From assembly GCA_002633005.1 (NCBI GenBank), contig NMRA01000213.1:488996-552995 (forward strand): DNA of 64,000 nt. Direction: 5' to 3'. The stretch is from Phoronis australis (lineage: Eukaryota > Phoronida > Phoronidae). Below the pieces are notes generated by a model. That model had not been told where the DNA came from, ran no database searches, and saw nothing but the letters and a program-made list of their open reading frames with translations. Of this stretch, positions 22,942-35,107 are shown one piece after another (the stretch's first letter is position 1; the number at the start of each line of letters is the position of its first letter). A program made the position numbers and the translations under genes.

Positions 22942-24099
22942 TGATAATATCGACGATAAAGGTGTAGCAACCACGCTGGTTTAATTCCAATGAATGACAT
23001 AAAGCCTCCTCTAATCATCTGTGAGATCTGTGCAAACACCACTCGAGCGAAGTTGGGCCCTGGGGCCGGGTAGTGCCCAATGATTAAACGAAGCGCTTGG
23101 AATCAGAAGCAAAATCGTCTAACTTAGACATAACTATAGTTAGTATTTTCAGTTGCAGCAACAATTTTGTTGTTGTTGATGATCTTCTTGTTGTCCATCT
23201 ATACCCTACCTCTAACGGATAGGCTGGGGCTGGACCTTTTCCGCAGGGAGTTCGATCGCGCACTAGGGGAACAACAAAATACGCCACATAACTAAATACA
23301 CCATACGGGTACATCTGCCTAAGAATTTCTTGTTATCACATCATTTGCCTACACTCTGATAATCGATGAATTCCGTTTTGACAACTTCTAATTTTTTATT
23401 TTAGCACTCATTTAAATATGTGTAGTTTCCTAAGACAAATTATTAAACTACATATTTCAGAATCGTCACATTGCTCAAAATATATCATTGGGCGTTACCT
23501 GAAATGTCTGATCTGTTTTTCTTTTGACAAATCCATTCCAGTTTGAAGACTTCAGTATTGCAAAATCAATACAGATGGAAAAGATTCTCTGACTCCTTCT
23601 TACAAAAAGAGCAGTCGTCATTTGGTAAAATTCCAATCTTGTGAAGTTAAGTTTTGGAATTTCTGTGGAATCACATTAATATGGTGTCCCAAGGGTCAAT
23701 CGGTACACTTGAAAAAAGGTGCAGGTGGCCTGATGCCTTTTGCGGTACATCAGGCGTATTTAGGCCACAAGGCCGGGCCCATTACACTAGTCACCTGATT
23801 ATGATTCATGGGGACAAGACATCGCCGGATTCCTCATGGGTGAAATCTTTAATCTGCCTGTTTGTTTCAGAAAGACAGGAAGACTATTAAACCTGTATGA
23901 ACTAACAATGTTAACCAGGCAGGTTACGTGGCCATCAAGTAGTAGATTACGGTGTCTACTGTAGGCAGGGAAAATCTCCACCAAATGAACATGCCATGTT
24001 GCCTGTAATGTTGCGGTGCCGAGCTAGGTTACAGTGTCCAGTAATAAACTGGGTCAGCTGCCTTATAGCTAGCCTATCTAAACATAACAGTTTCTTTTA

Positions 24100-26350
24100 A
24101 CCTTTTGGTTCAATAGGACTTGGAAAAAGTTGTTTGCTTTGTCTGCAGGCAGAGAGCTTTCTCCATGCATCCACAGACTGTTTGCGCAGCCAGTGCCTTA
24201 TCTTTTCTCTACAGCACATATCGGCAACTGGTATACAAGGTTCTGGTACAGAACAGGTTGCACTTGCTCCTTTTTTGTAAGTTTGTCAGCAGCTTCATTA
24301 CCGTCAATGCCAACATGGGCTTTAACCCAGTTCACATGAACAGTTCTGCTGGCTGATAGGTGGTTAAGCTCGTTTACACAGGCCAGGACACAATGGGAGT
24401 TGATCTTGGGCTTTGTTAGTGCTTTTTAAAGCTATTACAATAGCTGCTTGGCTGTCTGAGAGTATGAAGAATTCCTTGTTACCGAGGACTGTTTCATGCT
24501 CCCTTGCCAGCTGGGCAGCCTGGTGATGAATGGTGGCAATTTCAGCCTGAAGGACTGTAACGGTGTTACTCAATGAAATCCAGCTTTCTTTGTCGTCACC
24601 TTCAAGGTCTGGAAAGTAAATTCCTGATCCTGACTGTCCGTTGTCAAGTTTAGAGCTATCAGTGTAACAAACGGACTGTTGGTCATTGTAATCAAGGATT
24701 TCATGACCATCTCCAATTTCTGTATAGAAGTTGTGTCTCTGATTTAGTGTCGTCACTAAAACATCACTTGGCATTGCCAAAAGTGTTCCAATTTCTGACA
24801 TTAACCTGTTGCATACATTAACATGGCTCTTAGGGGCAACAGTATCCGCGATTCGCGCGTTACTCCACTGCCCATTACACCTCATACGATAAGCTGCAAG
24901 CACAGCTTCACCGTTGAGGTAAATATGCTGGGGTGGCAAACCAATAAGCATTTCCATTGCAGCCGTAAGTGTCCCTGGAAAAGCAGAAGTAACACACCAG
25001 CAAGCTAAACGCTGTATTTGTGTCAAGTTGGTTCTAACAGTGCTCTGTTCAAGAGATGTTATCCATATTGATGCCGCGTAAGCTAGCATCGGTCAGATAA
25101 CACCAATGTAGATCCAGAGACAATTCTTGGGAGGGAGTCCCCAAGTTTTACCCACTACTCGGCAACACCTTACCAGGGCCTACTTGGCCTTGGTTATCTT
25201 GTCCATCACGTGAGGTGTCCAAGAAAGGCGATGGTGGAGTGTAACACCTATGTAGATGACTTTCTTGGAGTGGGAGTTCAGTACCATAGAGCTTTAATGG
25301 TTTTACATTCCACTTCCGCTTCCAGGTGAACATGACCACTTTTGTTTCACTGCTGTTGATCTCCAAGCCAACTGTCTCAGTCCATCGAATAGCATATTAA
25401 GTGCCTTCTGGACAACACTGCAGCATGTGCAAGCATAGACAATTGGCACACAGATGACAATGTCACCAGCATAGGCCTGTACAACTAGACCTTGCCCAAT
25501 GTTAGCCAACAGCTGCCTTAACAGGCAGCCCATGACTACATTGAAGAGAGCGGTACCACCTTGTGGAGTACCTCTAGTGAGACGGACAGTCACACTAGCT
25601 CCCTCAAGCTTAGCTGTTACAGTCTGACTGCCCAGCATGTACATAATCCACCTTATAAGCCCTTTGTCAATCTGAAAGTGAACAAGTGCATTATAGATAG
25701 CATCATGTTTAATGTAATTGAAGGCACCTACAATGTCGATGAAAGCGCCAAGAGCAAACATTTCATTGTATACAGCATTCTCAAGCTGTCTGATAAGGTG
25801 GTGAAGAGCAGTCTTTGTAGAAAAAAACAGCTCTGTAAGCGTACTGATTTCTCAAAAGTCTGCTCATAACATCTTGCCTTTCTAAATGCCACAGAACCAA
25901 TTTCTCAAGACCTTTCAAGAAGAGGGAAGTAAGAGTTATAGGTCTGAAGGAGTCAGTTTTGAAGTAAGACTCCTTGCTAGGTTTGGGGATAAAAACAACC
26001 CTCGCCTTAGTCCAGGTTTCTGGGACGTAGCCTAGTCTAAGGCTGCCCTTGTAAACATTAGACAGCATTTGGAAGCGCTTGGTTCCTGCTTCCTTTATCA
26101 TCTTAGGAAATACCATGTCTTGAACGGGGGCATTCCATGGTTTAAAAGACATGAGGGCCAATTTGACAAGATGAGTATTAACCCTCTCATCGAAAAAGTC
26201 CATATGGATTTCCTGTTCTTGCCCGTCACATACTACTTCTCTAGTTCTATGACCAGGAATCAAACTACCGGGAAAGTGTTTATCCAACATGGCCCTGAGA
26301 GTTTCACCAGGTGAACTGGTGTATGAACCATCTTTTCGTTGGTACATTTG
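24100..26350 (-). mobile_element. Dead LINE with reverse transcriptase and RNase H
   Basis: Minus-strand order: RT fingers (26347-25781; WTKARVVFIPKP, SFRPITLTSLFLK), RT palm (25761-25303; IDIVGAFNYI, LTRGTPQGG, YAGDIVI), thumb/connection with LAYAASIW and RLACW (25089 on), and RNase H (YTDSSKLDNG, VLQAEIATIHH, ILSDSQAA), continuing in another frame with NWVKAHVGIDGNEAAD near 24340-24300. The YADD catalytic motif is mutated to YAGD, and frames break at about 25770, 25100 and 24364. It is 5'-truncated: no endonuclease was seen. It belongs to an RNase H-carrying non-LTR group (such as I, R1 or LOA); the exact clade is not determined. Confidence 0.85.
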
Positions 26351-27332
26351 CAGGCTACTCGGTAGATTTTAAAAGTGTGTTTTGATGCTTAGAACATACA
26401 TCCAAACTCCACAGAAGTTCAATGAACCAACATTTCTGCTGTCATGTCGTGAAAATTTGAAGACTTGAATTCACGTCAGAGAAATTTAAAGTTATCATTG
26501 TTGAAGTTGAAAACGGATTTGCGTATCGCATGAATCGCAGCATTTTTTCTTGTTATGATCTAAACCCATTTGATGTGGCACCCTCATGAAAATAGTTTTT
26601 CGAATCAAAACTGATAGCAAAATTATTAAGCAAACTGGTCTAGTTACAACATTCGTTGCATCGGATGATCTCTTGACTGAGGTTTAAAACAGGGCACCTT
26701 TTCACTTTTCAATAAATTCCACAATCTGCAGTTCAAACAGCTTGTAATAAGGTTGGTTCAGTTCACAGAATTCAAAAATGGTCGCAACTGAGTAAATGTA
26801 CTACACATGTGTACGAGGTTTAGATAAAAAGATAAAAGAATTATCACTGCTTGTTTGTGGATGGTTTTCACATGATGGCTTATTCCTTTCGGACGCATCA
26901 GTGTCTAGCTGACATGGTGCATTCAGCGTCAATTTTATTTAATTTCAGTGTCGCACAGTGTTCAGGAAATTGATGTACTGGGCCGATTTTCTCTTTTCGC
27001 ATTCCCCAGTTAAAGTGCCGCTACTGTAACTAATGTGCATTTTTTGCCACTTTTACGTCTTTAGGCGGTTCAACGTTTACAGATTTTGCCACTGTAACAA
27101 CAAAAGTCTTTAAGAGGAGCTACCGAATAGTTAAAAAGTAGCGGCATAGTCCCCTGTTTTAAACAGCTTAAAAGATCAAAGAAATGTTATTGTTCCTATG
27201 ATGCCAAACAGATCAAACCGCGACCTATGTATTGTATACGTAAAAATGAGAGGCCTTAACCTGGGGAGATGACTTTTGTCTTCTGTCGCACTGCTTCCAA
27301 GACTTGTGCACAAGGACAGCCGAACTGTCATA

Positions 27333-28000
27333 GATTGCTAAACGAGTAGGTCTACCCATCAACACCGAGAAGACTAAGACCATGCGTATACATAGCAGAC
27401 AAGTAAATAATGTTATTCTTGACGGTGAAGAGATTGAAAATGTCTCAGAATTTACTTATCTGGGGAGTGTCGTTAGCACAAGTAGGGGAACTAATGAGGA
27501 CATTAAAACGCGCATCAAGAACGCTCGTCAGGCACGCTATGCTAAAGCCTGTATGGCGCTCAAAGATCTACTCATTCAAGTCAAAGATAAGAATCTTCAA
27601 CTCTAATGTAATGTCTGTTCTTCTTTACGGTTCAGAGACGTGGAGAGTTACACAAACATTGGTTTATAGAGTCCAGGTCTTTGTAAATAGATGCCTGCGA
27701 CAAATCCTGCAGATTAAATGGTCGGATAGAATCACAAATGAAGAGATTTGGCAAAAACTGAGCATGAGAGGGTAGAGACTCAGATAAAGCGGATAAATGG
27801 AGGTGGGTGGGACACACCCTCAGAAAAGATGACGGAAGCATCACAAAACAAGCCCTGTCCTGGAACCTGCAGGGAAGTCTTCGACGAGGCAGACCAGTCC
27901 AAACGTGGAGGAGGACAATGGAAGCCGAACTCCGCGAAACCGGATACAACATGCAGCAAATAAGGGAGGTCGCACTTTTGAAACTCAAAAATGGTTGTTT
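27333..28000 (+). mobile_element. LINE fragment: reverse transcriptase C-terminal region
   Basis: Three consecutive + frames give GLPINTEKTKTMRIHSRQ, FTYLGSVVSTSRGTNEDIKT, then NSNVMSVLLYGSETWRVTQT and NRCLRQILQIKW, then VGHTLRKDDGSITKQALSW and LRRGRPVQTWRR. This is the standard C-terminal string of a widespread endonuclease-RT LINE group. Frameshifts near 27590 and 27775 make it non-functional. Confidence 0.85.
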
Positions 28001-29339
28001 TGCTTTCGTCACTTTGAGAATAGATGAAAATGCCTAGTTTTTATTAAAACGACATAAGCAAACATTTATTTTCGGAGCTCATAATCGGGGCGCCGAAGAG
28101 CACCAGGAGCGCGGCCACCTTTATTAATATAATAGGCCCCACTGTTTGGCTGTCTTCTGGTCGGAGCCGTACTATATTCTCTTAGAGGGCCTCGCCTTTT
28201 GAGCTCGAAAATGTATTTTTGCCTCTGTCATTTCATTAAGAATAAGTTGTTTAAAATAATAAGCTGTTTCAATAAGTAAATATACCTAACACTCAATTAA
28301 AAATAAATAAACTGATGCTGCACATTCTTACTCCGCAAATTAAAACACGACAATATGTTAATGTTGATGTCTATGTGATAGCTACAATTGTACATGCACA
28401 TACATGTGTATGTACAAGTTCGTGCGTGTATGAATACATACTAAGTAGTGCATCTGTGTAATAGTGCAATTTATATTCTTATTGATGGTGGACATAATTT
28501 GAGTCGTTGCATACGTGTACCAAGAATATCCTTTTTGCTCCTGTAATATCTTGAAAGTCCAGCAAGTGAGTGGTTGCAAATCTCATTTAAAACTGAATAG
28601 AGAAACTTATTGATTTTTCTAGGAATGTGAAAACGTAAATAGAGAGTTGTCGTGATCTATTTGTTAAGTTAAGTCTTCAGCATTATGTTGTAGTTGCGAA
28701 AAGTAACAATAAAAGATCTGGCGAAAGAGGCTTCCTAATTGGTCTGTTGTTTCGGTTGCGATGGCAAATGAGATTGTTTTGAAAGTAATGTGGACGTTGG
28801 TACTACATGATAAAGCAGGCTACTATAAGAGTGTCTTCAAGCAGTGCAATTATTTACGTGTTGAATTTGTATGGGCAAACCAACATCCTTATTCTCCAGT
28901 TTAGTTTCTGAATTGCTTTCTGCTGATAATTATATTTCTGCATATTTGATGCCAACAATTAAGTTAATATAGATCAAGGAGAATACATTTCTTGAGTGAG
29001 TTTATTGAGTGCAACATAGGTTTGTGCAGTATTTGCTCGTGACAGATCGATATGTTGAGACCGGGATAATTAATCGTCAAACGTCAATCATAAAATCTGT
29101 TTTTTCGAAGGAAGTGAAATAGCATGTACATATGCACTTAGTTTTGGTGTAACTTTACCACAATTTCTAGAGTGATAAGCAAGTGCATGTGTTCGATATA
29201 TAAGGCAGATTTCACCACTTTACATAAAAGTATCAAGATGAGTGGATTTGTGCAGGTCGTATACTTAAATAAAAAGAGAGCACACAATAGTTACTTGGCG
29301 TGTACTAGTTGTAGTTGATTTTTGGGAGGTTGGTTTGCC

Positions 29340-29830
29340 AAGTAAAATGTATTGGTGTCGAGTGATTGAACGCATTTTGAGGAATAAACTCTCGACTCCA
29401 GTATACCACAAAATGCAATCTTAACTAGCAAGATACCATTGTGTATTGTCAAAAGCTTTTGAAAGGTCGATATTACGTGGTGGCAGGGTTTATCCCGTAG
29501 TACAGATGTCTGTTAATTCTGTCAGTTTGTTCGATTGTTGCAAAGTATGCTGATCCTATTTTCTGGTGTTCACATACGTGAAAGAGACTGTTTGTATTGA
29601 GGTAGTCATAACGCTGGCCATTTACAATTTTTTCAAATTAATTTTTGAGAACACAGGAGGTAGAGATATAGGCCTGTGGCTGTTGATAGTGCTTTGTATA
29701 TAGGCACAACTGCAAATAAGTTGGAAAATTGCCTGTTAAAACAATGCTTTATAATGGTACTGAATGGTTTTATAGTGATCGGAGTGACCAATTTGGTGAA
29801 AATGTTTTAAGCTGTGCTGGAATATGATTT
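29340..29830 (-). mobile_element. Very degenerate LINE reverse transcriptase
   Basis: On the minus strand, scattered over frames: GNFPTYLQLCLYTKHYQQP, AYISTSCVLKN, FEKIVNGQRYDYLNTN, then FQKLLTIHNGILLVKIAF. These match the spacing of 'G.fP..lK.a.v.Pi.K', 'RPIS.L...sKi.EkiV' and 'lSKAFDt..H.iLL.KL' in CR1/Rex1-like RTs. Many stops and frameshifts mark it as old. Confidence 0.6.
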
Positions 29831-30780
29831 CATATTGCCCAAGGACATTTTTTTTTCATTTTCTGCATGAAAATTTTATTGTGTTTGCGTACAATTAGAT
29901 GAGGAAGAGCCAAATTTAAGGTATGGGTGTACTCGTGTTTGCTACTTTAACGATAGCCCACCATTTACAAAAAGGTTTTAAAATTCATAAGTTATAGACG
30001 TTTTATTACATATCTTATGTGGATGATTGTTTTATTACGTATTCTGGTAATCTTTAGATGTGTTCTTTGTTTTGAAAATACTCTTAATCTTACATGTATT
30101 CCATGTATTGAATTCTTCTTGAAAGTAAAGTTTCTCTGCAATTTGAGAAAGTAATTTCGAAATTTTACGTTAGGTGCAAACGTTCCTCTGGCATTCATCA
30201 AGAAGTGAGCAAGGTGTGGGTTTAAGTTTTGCTTTTTGTTTGTTCTGTCTATGTTTATTTTTATTAAAAATTAAAGATGTGATTGGATTTCATGAGCCGA
30301 CTGTGGCTTTGTCGGGAAAACGTGTTTGTGCAAAATAATTATGATGTTTGCTAGTGAGGAATAGTGCCCAAGTTTGAGCGTTGAATTTGAGTGAGAATGT
30401 AATCCAAATTCATTTCCTAGAATTTAGAGAAAGTTCGTTCTCGTTCTCTGAAGAGAATCTGATATGTCTTTGCGTTAGGTACGATAAATGGTTTTATTTT
30501 TAGGTGAAGCCTAGATAGCATCTCAATGGATTCTTGAAATTTATGGTTGCAATTCATTTTTAATAGATCAGTCTTGAAATCTTTTGCAACATTGGATTCG
30601 TTGTTATATGTGATTTGTGGAATAATGACGTCCGTAAATTCATCTTAAATAATTCCATGCAACCTAACGCGCAAGTACATACATGTAGGATGTGATCCGC
30701 CACGTGAATAGTTTGAGTGAAGTATTTAAAATCTGCGAAAAAATGAAGAACCGGCAGAAATTCGAAGCGTATGGATCAAT

Positions 30781-30927
30781 ACAAAACGTACCTCGATTGT
30801 GGTACATGAAGTAATATCCTACTCGACATTATTCCGCGTATCGACCGAGACCGGAGGTCGCAGTCGATACGCGGAATAATGTCTCCTGGGATATTACCTC
30901 ATGCACGTCACTCTCGGTACGTTTTGT
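30781..30927. repeat. 147-bp inverted repeat with perfect 21-bp inner arms
   Basis: Bases 30825-30845 and 30863-30883 are perfect reverse complements (GACATTATTCCGCGTATCG...), separated by a 17-base loop. The outer ends 30781-30792 (ACAAAACGTACC) and 30916-30927 also pair, with imperfect pairing between. The GC-rich palindrome stands out from AT-rich surroundings and is probably a foldback/MITE element. Confidence 0.85.
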
Positions 30928-33900
30928 GTATATATGCGTTTTAAAATTGTATGAAATATCTTTAATAATCACCCACACCTTTCCTAATGTACCGAGAAGT
31001 TTATAATCGTAACTGCGTGAACCGTGAGGAAAAGTTATGTAATGCCTTTCATTACTTAATTATATTCCTGAACATGTATTTTTGTTGTCCTTTTTTGCAC
31101 TGTACAGCAGCCCATGCATTTTTGGGTCAAAATTTGAATACTGTCATCTAAACCAATTGTCTTTTTCACATTTTGTTACTGTTTTTAATACTTTCTTATT
31201 AATAATATATGGACATGTATCAGAGCCGTAAGCGACATGACCCAGACAATATGTCTCCACAAGTTTAGGGTTAGCCCAAATAAAAATGTACTTGTAGGTA
31301 ATTAACTACATTTCGTAACAATAGTAATGTTTTATTCAACAGCTTAACGACACTTACTAGCTTTTTTTCAAATGTCTTCTCTATTCAAGGCAAAAAAACT
31401 GTTTTCCTGAATGCAAATTGGTGACAATTACACAAGGATCATCACTGTCATTCTCGTTTATATTTCGTACCGTTTCCGAAGAGAACTGAAGATTTTAGGA
31501 AGTTGTTTTACATATTCAATTAAATGTGTTGAATTGCTAACACTTTTATGTATGTACTCAGCCTTGAAGGCTGAGCCTCCCAGAGGTGATGAATTCGTGC
31601 AAAAAAAAAACAATCGATGTATTTTAATTAAAACAAATCCATTGTACTATTTTAATTTTGAATCAGTTGCAGAAAATCCAATGAACATGTACGGGTGAAT
31701 ATTTCTAAATTAATATGTTACGTACGATAAACAGTTTGATATTAATAATTCCTAGCGTACATACGACACGTACAGTACGTCCACCATTTTTGTCTCAACC
31801 CTTCACCTTATATCGAATTGCCTGAGAAAAAAATATCTTGTTGTACTTCAAAAAAGTTCCATTAAGTCATCCTGTGAACAAAAGTGGTACTTTGTGCAAT
31901 TCTCAGAAAGTTAACATTGAAAATTTTATTTCATTAATGCATGTTCCTTGCTTACATGTACGTCCGTCGCAACCATGTAAAGCAACATTTCCTTGTCAAG
32001 CAATTGATTGTACATGTACGTCCGACAAAAATAGAATTTCCCCTAGATTAAATACTGTGTAATGATCAGTTCTTACAACCGGGATCCTTTTACACGGATG
32101 TCATCGGAAACAAATTGTTTCAAAACACCAAGAACGATTCAAACTTTTCTTCTAGCTAATAAATATTACCACTAGGCGAACCGTTCATTCTGAAATAATT
32201 GCAAAAATTCTTCCAAACCCCAGTGTCATTATAGTTGAATTTGACAATTTGAAGCTTGTTTCCAACTGAACGATGGACAATGCCTCTCCCATATTGTTTT
32301 GGAGCTTTTTTGAGATTAAGGGTCTTAAAAGACCATTTTTGTGAAGGATTGTCCACGGCAGGGGGGAAGGGCGGTAGATCGGTAGATGTACATTGTATAA
32401 TACGGATGCAGACAACGTCACTTCAAGAACGTTGATAGCTTAAGTACACCACAACTTGCAAACAATATGGTTCATTGAATCATAAAAAATTCATAAAGTT
32501 ACACCCGGATGTGTTAGTGACCAATTGGGGGGCAATACAATATTCATATTGTTAAGATGATATATTTAATGCGACATATTGCCTACCTACAATTTCAACG
32601 TTGGATATCCGGTTTCTTGGGGCGACAACTCAAAGTGGTTATTCCTCGTGCTGTAGCTACATTAACATACATGTCAATTTTCCATGAGGACTTTACTTTT
32701 ACTGGATTTTCTTTCGACTGATGCACTTAGTTCACTAATTTTGTATATTGCAAGTTAAATACTCTTGTTAATGCAAAAATTGCGGTCTTGCATAAACTAT
32801 TCTTACCGAACATTAAATGTTACCGATATAAGCCAACGACCAAGTAATGAGACAAAGAGATCAATTCCAGAGCGTGATACGTAGATGTATCCAGTGTTAG
32901 CTTCTTTTATTCAAAGCAAGCTGTGCTATGTGTCACGACGTGACTTTAATGAGACAATTTAATAGAAACATTAAGTTTAAAGAAATAACATTTAATGAAG
33001 CTTCAACATGCAAAAAACGAACATTTACACACATTAAGTTTCGTCACTTGGTAAACCACTCTCCAGGTGGCACCCCAAACTAATATTACTGAGTCAAGAG
33101 TCCATCTTATTTCACACAGTCCGTGCGGTCTTTTGTGGTCAGCATCCGACCCCATCATCTTTGTCCGCTAAATGTTCCAAATCTACTGTAGACACAAACG
33201 TTCCACTGTCTGTGAACAACTTCCAACACGTCTACACTGTGTCGCGGCTGGCTCTCAACTGCCGCACCCAGGTCGAACATTTGAATGCGCCCGGCTAAAA
33301 CAACAGCTCATTTGCATATAAATGTCCCGGCAACAATCGCTGAACACTGACCCCGGCGACGTAACAGACTATACGTTCACCATTATCCATTCGTTACACT
33401 ATGTACATGTACTAGGTGAATCAACGTGGAATCCGAAAATCTAATAATTTATGGCGTACAAACATTTCTCTCTAAGAAGCTCTGCGTTGCTCTTACCAAA
33501 AAAATGCTCCCCTTTCCACTCAACATTGTTTTAACCTTACATGTAGTGGGTGACAAACTGGCAACACGTATTGACACTTAGTATTTTACGATACAAACAT
33601 TTACATCTAACGATAATACACAATCGCAACTTTCACAGGCATGTACATGTAATTAGTTTGATTGTGATTAGGGCTTACTTTTTTTGACAAGCTTCTGGAA
33701 CGTATTGTACACGTGTTCCACTGTGTGTACCCAGAATTTAAGATACATCGAATTTCGACTGAAACACGGAAAACTGGCGCGTGTTTTACTGTATGTACTG
33801 TCAAGGCTAAACGAGTTTACCTGAGGCACCAATTAATAGTTTATTGACACTAATGCAATTTACAAATGAAGGAAGATATAATTATTTGACACAAATGCAC

Positions 33901-34927
33901 GCATGCGCACGAGCAAAAACACATTCTGACACCAGATACTGAATAAAACGCTACTTGATTATTAAAGAAAAAAATTGAGAAAGAGGACCATCACCTTCTG
34001 AAAACATAATGTTCACGGTTTCCGATACTCATACATTTTTTCGATTTGGAAGTATTGTAACAATAAATAACTTAAATCTTCAGATGAAGGAGTAATAATT
34101 CTCAGTCGTTGGCAGTAAATGTCAAACTTTCCTTAAGAAATTAGCAACTGACATATCCCATCCTAACTTTATGTGAAAGAAACCAATCGTTGACCAGAGA
34201 ATACATAAATTTTAGAGTTTGAAAAACAAACAGGTGAAGTATAGCAGAACGGAAATTTCGTCACGTTACAATCCCTGTAAAGATGAGTTGTAACAAAGCG
34301 TGAAAACATCTGACTGTTGGACAACAATTCTGACTGGAAAATCGTTCATGGTGAATTAGATGGAAATACTTAATGTATCAGTGCATAAGTGTTTTTAAAT
34401 ATCTTTAATTAATTAGGACTCCATACGTTTATTCCCAATGGTATATGAAAATCAACACAATTAATAGATATCTGCCTCCAGATATGTTTTAGCCTAAAAC
34501 AGGTTTCAAACATACAGAAAAATCTAAAGCTAAATAGAACATTAGAAAAATAACACCTACAAACTTGATACTGTCTGTTTTCAATATATGAGGTGGAAGT
34601 GGCAATTAGACACAATTCATTCGCAGCACGACATTTTTCTAAAATGGAAATTCCCTGCTCAGATTTTTCAATTAGTGATTTCCAGCAATCTTGAAATCCT
34701 GTGAATATGACAAAGCAGACCAACTGAGCTCAATAGCCACATTAAAATGTTTATTTCTCACATGACCTGGAATGTGTTACGACACAACTGGTTAATAACA
34801 CCGAGTACGTAATTTTTTTAAATTACATGGGCGAATTACAAAGTAGTGCGAAGTAGAAATCCATATGTAGCCTTACATCTCATAGTCGGCAATACACTAA
34901 ATCAACCAAACGCGTGCCAACCAAACA

Positions 34928-35107
34928 ATGCCGGAATTCCGAGAAATTGAAAAGGTTATGATTGAGGAATCGAGTGTCGCAACTGTACGTATTCCCACTC
35001 GGAAGGCATGCAAACAACATTTTAAACGGACTCATCTTCGGCGGCAAATTCCATATAATCCACGTTTATTCAAACGGAGACGAACCCCAACTCAAGAAAC
35101 GAGGTGA
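34928..35107 (+). other. Small basic open frame (59 codons)
   Basis: ATG 34928 to TGA 35105-35107, with the possible donor AG|GTGAGA overlapping the stop. The protein starts MPEFREIEKVMIEE and becomes very basic (HFKRTHLRRQ, RLFKRRRTP). It is locally GC-richer than its surroundings. I recognise no family; it could be an exon of a transposon protein or of an unknown gene, or chance. Confidence 0.25.
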
